The notes under the pieces: generated by a model
What the model saw: only the letters and a program-made list of their open reading frames with translations
Databases searched by the model: none
What the model was told of the DNA's origin: nothing
From: G963676795 sp963677215
Lineage (GTDB): Bacteria; Desulfobacterota; Desulfuromonadia; Desulfuromonadales; Geopsychrobacteraceae
Length of the DNA stretch: 64,000 bases
Assembly: GCA_963677215.1 (NCBI GenBank)
Contig: OY781919.1
Location: 3,534,001-3,598,000, forward strand
Direction of reading: 5' to 3'
Part shown: positions 34,299 through 43,294 of the stretch, piece by piece
How the letters are laid out: each line of letters starts with the position of its first letter
Position numbering within the stretch: position 1 is the first letter of the stretch
Program-made: the position numbers and the translations under genes

Positions 34299-36125
34299 AG
34301 TTGGATCTCCTTTGGGTTGGTGTTCAACAGATGGTTCCTGAACCGACGCCACCTGCAGAATGCGGGCATTTTCATCTGCCCCTTTGCGGTCCAGCAGGCC
34401 CAGGCCCGTAAAAGTCACGCCGTGAAGAATCTCGAAGACGGGTTTCCCATCGAGTTCACGGCCCTTAAATTTTCTGAGGTGGGTGCAGTAATCGGCTTTG
34501 CTCTTGAAGCGCTTGTGGCAGACGGAGCATTCACCTTCTTCATAGTCACACTCCATCGATACCTGCGTGATGATGCCTCGCTTCATGAGCTTGTAGGCCA
34601 GCTGGGCATTAGGCGTATCACCGGTATAGAGCTCACCCACGCATTCGACCCGGCCGCCGATTTCATCCTCCAGATAGTCGGCCGCCACAATCCCACCGAC
34701 GATGTCGCCGAACTCCTGCGAGTGCTGAAGATCGACTTTCTTGTTGATGACGGTCATGTGCCTTGCGGCGAGCTCCTCGGCGGTGAAATGGTCACCATTC
34801 CGATTGGTGCCGGTTCGGCAGAGGATGAAGGTAAACTGGGGATCACCCGGCAGACCTCCGCTCATCGCTTCGGCGTTCAGTCCCGCATTTTCATCGAGGC
34901 AGAGCTCCACCGGGATGGATGTATGGATATTGGCTGCGGCAGCCATCGGAACAGGCTTTGCCGCCTGATCAGTATCCGCACGGGATTGGTTTCCTTTCAG
35001 GCAAACGAAAAGGCGTTCCTTGGCACTGGAAGCCTCGCCATGCTTGGAGGTGATCGAATACTTGTGGTCCTTGGTTTTCATTCGACTCTGACGCCCCAGA
35101 CCGCCGATGATCTTTTTCATCTGCTGTTCGTTTGGATAGGCGTGGTCGCGGTATGAAATAAGCCAGTGCGGGATGTGGGTGGCGTTGCCGAGAAACTCCT
35201 GAAAGAAGTCGGAGGCGTTACCCTTGGTGACCGTCACATGACTGGTTTCGTAGTTTTTGACCTTGGTGTCCGCCTTGATGGTCAGACCGTCCCAATAGGT
35301 CATCAGCCCTTCGACAAAGTGATAGGCTTTTTCGTAATTGGTGGTCGAAAACTCGGTGGCATAAGGCGGGTCAAAGTAAGCGAGGTCAGCCTTCACCTTA
35401 GGAAGGATCTCGTTAACATCCCCGCGATAGGCTTTGTTCTCCTTGCCGTTATCGAATATCAGTGCGTTGATCCGCTCGATATTCGCTTTCAGGCGTTTTT
35501 TGAATTCTTCAGGCGTGTCCTGCCGTTTTCCGTAATCGGTGGAAGACGAGAAGTGGCCGAAGCCGCCTTTGCCGCTCATGCAGGTTTTACCAAGAGCAAA
35601 CAGCGCGATATCCTTTTTGTATCCGGACAAGTCGTCGCAATTGGCCCTCAACGAGTCGATGACCGCATGCACGCCTTTGGCAAAGAAAATCCCTTTGAAA
35701 TTGTCCTGAACAAAGGTCTTGGCCTTGGGATTGTCCGCCAGCAGCTTTTCGATCTCTGCTTCGGACAGCCTCGTCGAACTGTTTTCAATAATGGCTCTGG
35801 CTGCGTGGTGACTGTAACGAAGACGGTCGTTGGCAAAAACTCGCAGCCCTTTGGATTTGTACATGTAAGCAACAACGGCCGAGCCGGAAAAGGCATCCAG
35901 AACAGAGGAAACTCCGTCCGGGGTGTTACGCCAGATCCAGTCGACCAGTTTCTGTTTGCTGCCGATGTAATTGGTGATGTACTTGGGGCGTTTCTCCGGG
36001 GGCTGCTCTTCAGGAGCCTTCTGTTCGGCTGCATCGGTCCCGAGCTCGTCGGGATCGATAGCGAGCGCCGCATCTGCCTCAAGGAGGAACGCCAGCCTTT
36101 CCAGGTCAGTGGCAAACATTTCCAT
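33738..36125 (-). CDS. N6-adenine methyltransferase / prohead protease / scaffold fusion
   Basis: The 795-residue product starts at an ATG at 36125 (GGAG six nt upstream). Residues about 40-390 form a D12-class adenine methyltransferase (NYIGSKQKLVDWI, SVLDAFSGSAVVAY, LAYFDPPYA near 253). Residues about 410-590 resemble a phage prohead protease (FILCRTGTNRNGDHFTAEEL, candidate catalytic His in DLQHSQE near 467, Ser in ITQVSME near 523) with an inserted Cys/His cluster. From Met610 the sequence is a coiled-coil scaffold. The fusion of a methylase to protease-scaffold is unusual. It starts right after promoter copy E. Confidence 0.87.
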   Translation of the reverse strand: MEMFATDLERLAFLLEADAALAIDPDELGTDAAEQKAPEEQPPEKRPKYITNYIGSKQKLVDWIWRNTPDGVSSVLDAFSGSAVVAYMYKSKGLRVFANDRLRYSHHAARAIIENSSTRLSEAEIEKLLADNPKAKTFVQDNFKGIFFAKGVHAVIDSLRANCDDLSGYKKDIALFALGKTCMSGKGGFGHFSSSTDYGKRQDTPEEFKKRLKANIERINALIFDNGKENKAYRGDVNEILPKVKADLAYFDPPYATEFSTTNYEKAYHFVEGLMTYWDGLTIKADTKVKNYETSHVTVTKGNASDFFQEFLGNATHIPHWLISYRDHAYPNEQQMKKIIGGLGRQSRMKTKDHKYSITSKHGEASSAKERLFVCLKGNQSRADTDQAAKPVPMAAAANIHTSIPVELCLDENAGLNAEAMSGGLPGDPQFTFILCRTGTNRNGDHFTAEELAARHMTVINKKVDLQHSQEFGDIVGGIVAADYLEDEIGGRVECVGELYTGDTPNAQLAYKLMKRGIITQVSMECDYEEGECSVCHKRFKSKADYCTHLRKFKGRELDGKPVFEILHGVTFTGLGLLDRKGADENARILQVASVQEPSVEHQPKGDPTMDEKTKKPDESSADAAKKKQERQEDNPAPGGELEKENRQLKAQVAELQKRIQELEAEQKAAASKARAHKLISKLEKQGMDFGEDRDTELKRLAELSDDAFAATEAAYEKMAKSHKADAKAQPEAEKEPEKQKSKASSETPLRSSAGVRPHDVDDRKLSLEDRLRSGFMAAYNNRVGNESNEIVEIN

Positions 36126-36191
36126 CAAATTCTCCGGTTCAATCACTGTTATTTGCCCCGATCGCACCGGGCGAGCGGGAGGTTTCAGCGA

Positions 36192-36222
36192 TTACTTACC
36201 GGAAGGCTTTGAAATGTGTCGG
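36192..36222 (-). promoter_or_regulatory. CCGAC-N15-CCGGTAAGTAA promoter, copy E
   Basis: CCGAC is at 36218-36222 and CCGGTAAGTAA at 36192-36202, with a 15-nt spacer, in the 113-bp gap between 36239 and 36125. It would drive methylase/protease/scaffold, decoration, capsid and connector genes. Confidence 0.82.
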
Positions 36223-36238
36223 AATGGCGTCTGCTTTT

Positions 36239-36592
36239 TTAGGCGGGAATCTTCAAAGACTGCAAAACAGCAAGACTACAGGCGGTTACGGACGGGTATT
36301 CCTCTGTTTCGACCGGTTCGGAAAACACGCCGTCATAGGGAGATCGGCTCTGGCGGTGATACTCCAGAAAATCATCCGGGAGGGTCAAAACACCGCTTTC
36401 AACCAGACGATTGATAACCCAGTCTGCCTGTTCACGACGATCCTGAATGTAGCCTCGGCTGGAGTCCGGATAGAACATTTCAACATCGAGGCCCGGACCG
36501 GGACCTTGCACCCAAACACCGACAGGCCGATATTCTGGAACTGCCGCTTTGGGATCAACGAGGATGGAATCGATCATGTATCTCAGCTTCAC
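36239..36592 (-). CDS. unknown protein between MuF and protease genes
   Basis: The 117-residue product starts at a GTG at 36592 with GGAGG seven nt upstream, overlapping the previous stop (GTGA). Sequence such as RYMIDSILVDPKAAVPEYRPVG and EQADWVINRLVESGVLTLPDDFLEY shows a mixed fold without recognised motifs. It is cotranscribed with head genes and may be a minor head protein. Confidence 0.65.
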   Translation of the reverse strand: MKLRYMIDSILVDPKAAVPEYRPVGVWVQGPGPGLDVEMFYPDSSRGYIQDRREQADWVINRLVESGVLTLPDDFLEYHRQSRSPYDGVFSEPVETEEYPSVTACSLAVLQSLKIPA

Positions 36593-37098
36593 TGCCAGTC
36601 CTCCGCAATCTTGATGTGTTCGGCAAGGATCTCGGAATCGATGTGCTGGAACAAATCCCGGTTGTTTTTTCTGAATGCCAGCCATGCCTCCCACTGTTTG
36701 GCATGAGCCGGTTCAGAAACGGGCTCGATCATTTCAAGGTGGTAAATACGGTCCAAATCATCGGTCAGCTCGACAATCAGCCACGCATTGATCTCAGCTC
36801 CAGCTGATTGCGCTGTCAGCGTGTCATCCACGGATACATTGACGACTTTGATCGTATGGCTGTAATTGAAGCCTTCCTGATAACCGAGCTCCTTCCATAG
36901 TAGCCAGAAGTCCGTTCGGATGATTTTCCCTGAAGCATCGAAGTGCGGTGCAATCCTTGTGACCGTCAGCTCTGCGGTAATCGTGTCGATAAATGTTTCA
37001 CCGCCACGTTCCCGGATCTGCAAACGGCAGCCACGTTCATTGAACCAATGAAGCTGCTTCTGGATTCGGGCTTTTTCCTCTGCAATTATGTTTTCCAT
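36589..37098 (-). CDS. unknown head-region protein
   Basis: The 169-residue product from an ATG at 37098 (GAGGAA upstream, one nt after the MuF stop) is alpha/beta with a charged N-terminal helix (IIAEEKARIQKQLHWFNERG). No family recognised. Tight coupling to the kinase-bearing MuF gene makes it a candidate accessory or immunity-type partner, but this is speculation from position. Confidence 0.62.
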   Translation of the reverse strand: MENIIAEEKARIQKQLHWFNERGCRLQIRERGGETFIDTITAELTVTRIAPHFDASGKIIRTDFWLLWKELGYQEGFNYSHTIKVVNVSVDDTLTAQSAGAEINAWLIVELTDDLDRIYHLEMIEPVSEPAHAKQWEAWLAFRKNNRDLFQHIDSEILAEHIKIAEDWQ

Positions 37099-37099
37099 A

Positions 37100-40000
37100 T
37101 CATTTCCTCGTGTTCCATGTGCTCGGTGTATGGACGATGTCTTCCACCTTGCGGCCGTCGGGCAGTTTCTTGATCCCACGGGAGGTGAAGCTCTTGATAA
37201 TCTTCTGACGCTCGGCGGCTGAATTAGCGACGATGTATTCGATATTATCCAGCAGCGTCACCGAATACTTGAAGATGGTCTCATTGCCGCTCTTGCCTGA
37301 AAAATTTTTCCAATCGTCGATGTTATTTCCACGGTTTTTCCGGACGTAATCGTCCACAACCTTGCCATAGGCATCGTGGCTGTAGCTGATCGCATCCATG
37401 CGCCGCAACATGCTCTTTTTGAAATAAAGGGCCGGAGGAGCGTCGCGGGTTGGCTTTTTCTGAATCCGGGTAAAGAAATAACTGGCTCCGCCTGTCTGCA
37501 TGTCGGCCACTGGAGACATACCGCCGGGCGGAACTCCCATGCGCATCTTTTCGACCGTACTGACCATGGCACCGTTGTTTTCAAGGATGGTTTCGACGAA
37601 CCCGGACATGCCTTCATTGTTGGTCAGGCGGTGGACCAAGGAGTAATCCTTCATCTTTTTTTCCAGATCCTCTTCGGTGATGTCGAACCGGTACTGGTGG
37701 CGGTATCCTCCTTTTAGGCCGCGATCGAGAAACCCGGCCTGATATGCGCCCATCGGGTCATAATCCGGTAGCTTGGTGATATCATCGACATTCAGTTCCT
37801 TCTGCCAGAAGCCACGAAGAGTCTGCACCCGCTCATTTACGGAAGCATCGCGGTCATCCAGACTTTTTTGGAGGCGTTTGTATTCTGCGGTGTGATCCAC
37901 TTTTCGAATGTATGCCATCTTTTCCAGATACATCTGCTCGGCATTTTCGGGTGAAGAGATACGTGCATCGATCCCGAGTTTCTCCAGTTTGGTCATCAGA
38001 GCTTCGACCTTCTTGCCGCTGGCATCCCCATCGATCACAATCTCCAGCTCTCCTCGCTGTGCATAAAGGTTTGTATTGTCCCATGGTCGGTATTTCAGAC
38101 GAGTGCCATCGTCAAACTCGGCGGTGAATTGGAGGCCGTCCTGCATCCTCGAGTCCCGGTTGAACATCCCGTAATTATCGACATCATCCATCTCGACGGT
38201 GATCTTGCCGCCACTGATGTGCCGTTTGGTGTGAGTGACTTTGCCTCTGGTGACCTTGAAGTCGGGTTTCTTGGGCTTGGCCTGCTTCGGCAGTTCAGGA
38301 AGGTATTGTTCAAAAACTCCATTGGTGGGGCGGTCCCAGTCGACCGCCTCTTTGATCTCGTCCAGCCATTTGATGTAGCTGTCGGCCATCTTTTTGACTT
38401 CCGGATCTTTGCTGCGGGCGAGCACAAGCAGTCGGGTTCGAAGTTTCTCCGCCTTCGCCAGCTTGGTCCGGTTATAGTTCCCGTCACCGACATGAAAGTT
38501 CACGTTCTTAACGGCTTCCAGAATGGTCGGAAAAAAGGTGTCATCTGCCAGAGGCTGGCCTTTCTTGATTTCGACAAGGTCCAGCTGTTCCCGAAGCAGT
38601 GCGGTGATTTTGGAATCCGTATCCGGCCGGATCTTCATTTTGACAACGGTTCGTTGTTTGCCTTTGAAGGTCTCTGTGAATATCAGCGCATTCTGGTCTT
38701 CGACATCGCCACTGTCAAACGGCAGCGTTTTGCCCTGCCATCCAAGTTTACCGGCATCATCGATGATTTTCTCATCCGCATCCTGCAGGAGCTTTTTGAT
38801 CCCGGGCTTTGTCTGCAGTGAGGAGAAGCTGAAATCTTTCCGTCCTAAAACCTCACCGTAATATCGCTCGAAATCCTTCCGCAGGTCATGTTTGCGCTGA
38901 AGCGCCTGCTCATAGAATTTATCCAACCCGATTTTATCTTTTCCAAAACGTCCCTCGGCATAGGGCCGGATGATATCGAGATAAGTGTCGTCAGATATCT
39001 TTTCGACTTCCTGAATGTATTTCAGGGTGACCTGAGGGTCGAAGTTGACCTTGCCGTCCTTGGCTGCCCGAAAGACCTTGTTGTAAAAAGGCTCCTCTTC
39101 ACCAAAGGCGCTGTTGGGATGGTAATCCAGAGAAAGGCTGTCCTTGCCGAGATGTTTGAAAGCCTGCCCCTTGTCAATGCCATAGACATGACCGTTTCTT
39201 CCACGGATGAACTGTTTTGAGTGCCCGTCATGGTTGGCGATAAGCCAGTCAATCACATGTTCCCGCTGCAGCTGTTCAAGCTCAACGGTGGTCAGATCCT
39301 CCGGCAGTATATTCCTGAAGTCGATTTCTGACTTCAGGTCTGTGCGCCATTTCTGAATGGAACCGGTCCTGCCGTTCAGCTGGATGTTCCGCACCTCGAT
39401 TGCATCGGGATCGATCAGACGACCGATTCTGTATGCGGCCTCCTCACCATGAGCGATAAAGTTGTCTTTGGAGTTTTTGGCCGGTTTGAATAGCCATTTA
39501 TCGCCGTTCTCATCAGTCCAGAACTCTTTTTCATGTGCTCCGCCGACATTGGCCTTGCCTGACTTATTGAATTTTCCGGACGCAGATTTTTCATTCCATT
39601 TCTGGTCGGCGTTTTCAAATTCAGCACCTTTCTGGACAAAGGACGGTGGTTTGGCTTTGGGTTCAACAGATGGTTTAGGCGCTGGTTTTTTCTCTTTTGC
39701 AGGAGCCGTCTTCGCTTTTTTGCCGCCATGCTTTTCAGCCCATTTCTGCCATTTACTCTCGATATTGGATTGCGCTTCTCCGATCTTCCCGGGGTCAGTT
39801 TCAGTAAAGAGCGTGACGAGGTCATCTTTGCTTGCCCATTGCCAGTGTTTGAGCTGCGTATCTTTGGCGATGGATTTGAGTTCCGACGACTTGAGCTTGG
39901 TAATCTGCTCCTGAAAGAGCTGCTTTTTCAGAGCAATTTCCTTGGCGTGTCCGGCAAGCAACTCTTGAGGAAGATCTTTGGCTGATGCCAGAGCTTTTTC

Positions 40001-41671
40001 CGCATCGGATACCTGGCTGATAAAACCTGTGTAGTCCAACGGGGATTCCGGGAGCTGAACTCCGGCCGCAGCCTTTTCGACCAGTTCCTTCTGCTTTTTC
40101 ACCAAAAGCTGTTTGGCTTCATCGGCGGCTTTCTTTTTGGCTGATTCCGCCAGATCCGTTCCGGCCTTTTTCTGGAGTGCCTCAACGAGCTGCTGCTTGT
40201 TTTTCAGGACACCGATTCCGTACTGTTTTTTCTTTGCCAGCAGTTCCTTTCCTTTCAGGGAGGTGTGATCGATGCCCGGCTCGAGTTTGTCCAGTAACTC
40301 GATGGTCTCCTGCTTGGTCATATTCAGGGAGATGCCGTTGCTTTTGGCCATCTCTTTGAGCTGGGATACCGGCATGCCCTCGAGTCCTTCCACCGGTGGC
40401 AATTTGGACATCTGCTGGGCGACGAGCTTTGCCTGCTTGAGTTCCGCCTGCTTTTGAGCCAACAGTCCGATCAGATCTTCCTTTGTCCGGAGCAGGCCGA
40501 TTTTGTGCTCCTTGAGCTTTGCTTTCAGTGCCGCTCCTGAAAGCGTGCTGTGGTCTATGCCCGGTTCTGCCTGATCGAGCAGTTTGATGAAATCGGCCTT
40601 GGTGCGGGCAATGGAGATGCCGTTCTCTTTGGAAAGTGTCTGGAGCTGTTTTACCGTGAGAGCCGTAAGTTCATCGGCGTTTCCGTTTTCAAATGCCTCC
40701 TTCAGTTTGGCGTTCTCTTTTGCCTGTGCATCGGCCATTCCCTCCAGCGCATGTGGGGGCAGTATACAGGCATCGCCCTGTGAAGCTTTGGGTGCCGCTT
40801 GTGCGGACAAGTCGGAGCCACAGATGCTCATGGGCCACGCGACAAGGTTTGTGCAGCGGCAATGCGGATGTGCGGGTTGTTGGGGGAATTTGTCGATGAG
40901 AAAGGTCTTACCGTCGAGAGGGCCACACACCGGGCAGGTTCTCTCGTCATTCATAGCCATCCATTCAAGTCTTTGCACACCGACTCGCTCATGGAATTTC
41001 ATCCGCCCCATGTTATGCGCCCGTAACACCTCAGTCCGGGCGATCATCTCCATGCGGTACTGCGCCTTGCTGAACACGCGACTGCCAGCCTGCCGGAATG
41101 AGTCTTTGTCGATGATAACTTTGCCGAGGTCCCGGACAATATCATCCGCGCCTTTGCCAGTGGCTATCCCGCTCAGGATCGTCCGCTTGATACCATCCGA
41201 CAACTCACGGTGAACATCCCCGGCAAGCGTCAGGTTGTACTGTGTCATGAAGTCGAGGGCATTGGTGTCGACGATGGTGAACACCTTTGTGGCAAGTTTA
41301 TCGATGCCATCAGGCTTGAGGTCGGCATAGAAAGGCAGTGATGCGGATTTCAGTTCGGTGATACCCTGAGCGATGCCGCCCTTGAAAGCGTCCTTGGTGC
41401 TTTTACGGAAGACAAGTGTCTGGTCCCGTTTCAACTGGCGCAGAACATCGTCCAGCTCGCCCTGCAACTTTTCCAGACCTTTCAAAGCAGCCAGCTTGTT
41501 GTCCGGCAGAGATCCCAGACTGCGGTATTTCAAAATGGCCTGAGCCACCTCCTGTTCAGCCTTGTTGAGAGACTGAGTCAGCTGGGCGGTAATAGAATCG
41601 TTGTAGCGGTTGCGGGATTTCAGGCTTTTGAGTGTTGCCGCCTGAATACGCTCTTTAAGGTCGGAAGGCAT
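37100..41671 (-). CDS. giant MuF-type minor head protein with SAP-like repeats and kinase-like domain
   Basis: The 1523-residue protein has an N-terminal coiled region, then the MuF/gp7 head-morphogenesis domain (about 195-280; NDERTCPVCGPLDG, HPHCRCTNLV with paired Cys/His). Residues about 330-490 contain duplicated SAP/HeH-like units (LKEHKIGLLRTKEDLIGLL, KKQYGIGVLKNKQQLVEAL). Residues about 690-880 resemble a PI3/4-kinase or HipA-like fold: ATP-binding Lys in WLFKPA near 727, HVIDWLIANHDGHS near 807, GIDKGQAF near 833. The last ~600 residues are unassigned. It could be a head protein injected with DNA. Confidence 0.85.
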   Translation of the reverse strand: MPSDLKERIQAATLKSLKSRNRYNDSITAQLTQSLNKAEQEVAQAILKYRSLGSLPDNKLAALKGLEKLQGELDDVLRQLKRDQTLVFRKSTKDAFKGGIAQGITELKSASLPFYADLKPDGIDKLATKVFTIVDTNALDFMTQYNLTLAGDVHRELSDGIKRTILSGIATGKGADDIVRDLGKVIIDKDSFRQAGSRVFSKAQYRMEMIARTEVLRAHNMGRMKFHERVGVQRLEWMAMNDERTCPVCGPLDGKTFLIDKFPQQPAHPHCRCTNLVAWPMSICGSDLSAQAAPKASQGDACILPPHALEGMADAQAKENAKLKEAFENGNADELTALTVKQLQTLSKENGISIARTKADFIKLLDQAEPGIDHSTLSGAALKAKLKEHKIGLLRTKEDLIGLLAQKQAELKQAKLVAQQMSKLPPVEGLEGMPVSQLKEMAKSNGISLNMTKQETIELLDKLEPGIDHTSLKGKELLAKKKQYGIGVLKNKQQLVEALQKKAGTDLAESAKKKAADEAKQLLVKKQKELVEKAAAGVQLPESPLDYTGFISQVSDAEKALASAKDLPQELLAGHAKEIALKKQLFQEQITKLKSSELKSIAKDTQLKHWQWASKDDLVTLFTETDPGKIGEAQSNIESKWQKWAEKHGGKKAKTAPAKEKKPAPKPSVEPKAKPPSFVQKGAEFENADQKWNEKSASGKFNKSGKANVGGAHEKEFWTDENGDKWLFKPAKNSKDNFIAHGEEAAYRIGRLIDPDAIEVRNIQLNGRTGSIQKWRTDLKSEIDFRNILPEDLTTVELEQLQREHVIDWLIANHDGHSKQFIRGRNGHVYGIDKGQAFKHLGKDSLSLDYHPNSAFGEEEPFYNKVFRAAKDGKVNFDPQVTLKYIQEVEKISDDTYLDIIRPYAEGRFGKDKIGLDKFYEQALQRKHDLRKDFERYYGEVLGRKDFSFSSLQTKPGIKKLLQDADEKIIDDAGKLGWQGKTLPFDSGDVEDQNALIFTETFKGKQRTVVKMKIRPDTDSKITALLREQLDLVEIKKGQPLADDTFFPTILEAVKNVNFHVGDGNYNRTKLAKAEKLRTRLLVLARSKDPEVKKMADSYIKWLDEIKEAVDWDRPTNGVFEQYLPELPKQAKPKKPDFKVTRGKVTHTKRHISGGKITVEMDDVDNYGMFNRDSRMQDGLQFTAEFDDGTRLKYRPWDNTNLYAQRGELEIVIDGDASGKKVEALMTKLEKLGIDARISSPENAEQMYLEKMAYIRKVDHTAEYKRLQKSLDDRDASVNERVQTLRGFWQKELNVDDITKLPDYDPMGAYQAGFLDRGLKGGYRHQYRFDITEEDLEKKMKDYSLVHRLTNNEGMSGFVETILENNGAMVSTVEKMRMGVPPGGMSPVADMQTGGASYFFTRIQKKPTRDAPPALYFKKSMLRRMDAISYSHDAYGKVVDDYVRKNRGNNIDDWKNFSGKSGNETIFKYSVTLLDNIEYIVANSAAERQKIIKSFTSRGIKKLPDGRKVEDIVHTPSTWNTRK

Positions 41672-41673
41672 GA

Positions 41674-43215
41674 TCAGGATTCCCGGCGGTCAATGAATCT
41701 GCAGGCCGGGGAATCGAAGGTGCGCTCGGTGTTGTGTACCCGGCAGCGGTTGGAGTCGGGGTTGAAATGGCTGCACTCATCACACAGGGAAGTTGCCGCT
41801 GTTGCTTCCAGCTCCTCTGTATAGTGAATGTGGGCTTCGGTATCGAGATCATTGCCGTCAGCAGGAATGCCGAGCATCTTTCTGGCGCTGGGCACACTCA
41901 TGATTCCAGACACCACCATATCGACGACCGGCTTCACCTGCTTTTCATCCATCAGGTCGATGTTCTTGCGCTCGGTCTCGCGGTTGGCAGCTTCTATATC
42001 CGGGTCCAGATCCATCTTGAGCTGCAGGCTGGAACGGCTGATCAGTTTGCGGTCATAAAGCTCGATGAGCAGTTTCTTGAAGTCAACGGCATCGCTTGGA
42101 TCGAGGTCGTTGAATATGAATTGCAGGGACTTGTCGGCATGGCCTTTCAGTTCCATCCAGTCATCGAAAACCCAGTCGAGCAGTTTGCGGGCGGCCTGTT
42201 TGATCTCCCGGATCATGACCATCATTTTCTGCATGCTTACCGAGGCCGTGGCAAAGTTGGGACCGTCACCGGTCACCAAGGACCGGGAAAGGCCCAGTGC
42301 CACCACAATGTCTTCTTTGACCTCCTTGACCTTGTCCTCGACGTTGAGTACCTGGCCATCGGTGCCATGAGTTTCCACATTCACATAGAACGGGACCACA
42401 AGGCCGCTTTTCATATCCATCTTGTTGACCATGTCGCGGACCTGTTCCAGCATCCGCTGGTCGGGCATCACCATCTTCTGGCCGAAGGCACCGCCCACTT
42501 TGAGGAGCCGGAACGGCGTGGCCCAGCGCTTGGCAATAGCCTGTTCGGCGCGACGGTAGTCACGCAGCAGTTCAATGGCTTGAAAGGCGGGCAAAACAAG
42601 TGAGTTGCCTCTTGGTGAAAAGCCCGGGGCATCCCATTTCAAGTGGATGACCTGATCCACCGGAAGGTCGATGGGGTCGCTGGCCGATCCTGAATCTTCG
42701 GCATATTGCTTGGCTTCGATGAGCTCGCCTTGGGCATACTTCACCTTCACCGAAACCGGATTGACGCATACCACTTCCTCGATGTCCTGACCGGAAGTTG
42801 CGTATCGTTTGAAACCGACCGCGTCGCCTTTGACCAACAGCTGAAGGATCATGTCCTTTATGAACTCCGAGACATTGAGTCGCCACGCGGCATTGACCGC
42901 ACCATCTTTCAGCGTCTCGTCATCGCTGGTGATTTTGATCTCATCCCCGACCGCAAAGGTGCGCCATGAATTGACACAGTTCTTTACCAACGGCTCTTCG
43001 ACATAGTATTCCCAAGCCTTTCTGGCTCGCTCTTCCCATGTGGCCGGAACCGCGTCCGACGCGTTTACCTTGCTGAAGGCTGATGCGTCGAGGGCTGCCG
43101 CTGCGGCCATAGGCACAATGGCGTATCCACTGGATTCGTTGTCAGGATGCTCGGTATCTGGCTGGGCGTTTGTATCCACGTAATCCTCTCGGGTTGTTTC
43201 CGGTTTAACGGCCAC
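41674..43215 (-). CDS. portal protein
   Basis: The 513-residue product from a GTG at 43215 (GGGGAG upstream) has the portal signature: WEYYVEEPLVKNCVNSWRTFAVG, an acidic wing region, QVIHLKWDAPGFSPRGNSLVLPAFQAIELLRDYRRAEQAIAKRWATPFRLLKVGG, and GDGPNFATASVSMQKMM. The C-terminus has a small Cys cluster (CDECSHFNPDSNRC). It forms the dodecameric channel at the head vertex. Terminase and MuF genes flank it as in other phages. Confidence 0.92.
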   Translation of the reverse strand: MAVKPETTREDYVDTNAQPDTEHPDNESSGYAIVPMAAAAALDASAFSKVNASDAVPATWEERARKAWEYYVEEPLVKNCVNSWRTFAVGDEIKITSDDETLKDGAVNAAWRLNVSEFIKDMILQLLVKGDAVGFKRYATSGQDIEEVVCVNPVSVKVKYAQGELIEAKQYAEDSGSASDPIDLPVDQVIHLKWDAPGFSPRGNSLVLPAFQAIELLRDYRRAEQAIAKRWATPFRLLKVGGAFGQKMVMPDQRMLEQVRDMVNKMDMKSGLVVPFYVNVETHGTDGQVLNVEDKVKEVKEDIVVALGLSRSLVTGDGPNFATASVSMQKMMVMIREIKQAARKLLDWVFDDWMELKGHADKSLQFIFNDLDPSDAVDFKKLLIELYDRKLISRSSLQLKMDLDPDIEAANRETERKNIDLMDEKQVKPVVDMVVSGIMSVPSARKMLGIPADGNDLDTEAHIHYTEELEATAATSLCDECSHFNPDSNRCRVHNTERTFDSPACRFIDRRES

Positions 43216-43254
43216 ACATCTCCCCGCTGTGGGGCGATCGCGGCAACACTGGGA

Positions 43255-43285
43255 TTACTTACCGGAGGGAGAAGAAAAACGTCGG
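43255..43285 (-). promoter_or_regulatory. CCGAC-N15-CCGGTAAGTAA promoter, copy F
   Basis: CCGAC is at 43281-43285 and CCGGTAAGTAA at 43255-43265, with a 15-nt pyrimidine-rich spacer. It sits between the terminase stop (43295) and the portal GTG (43215) and would drive the portal and MuF genes. Confidence 0.8.
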
Positions 43286-43294
43286 AAAGGCGGG

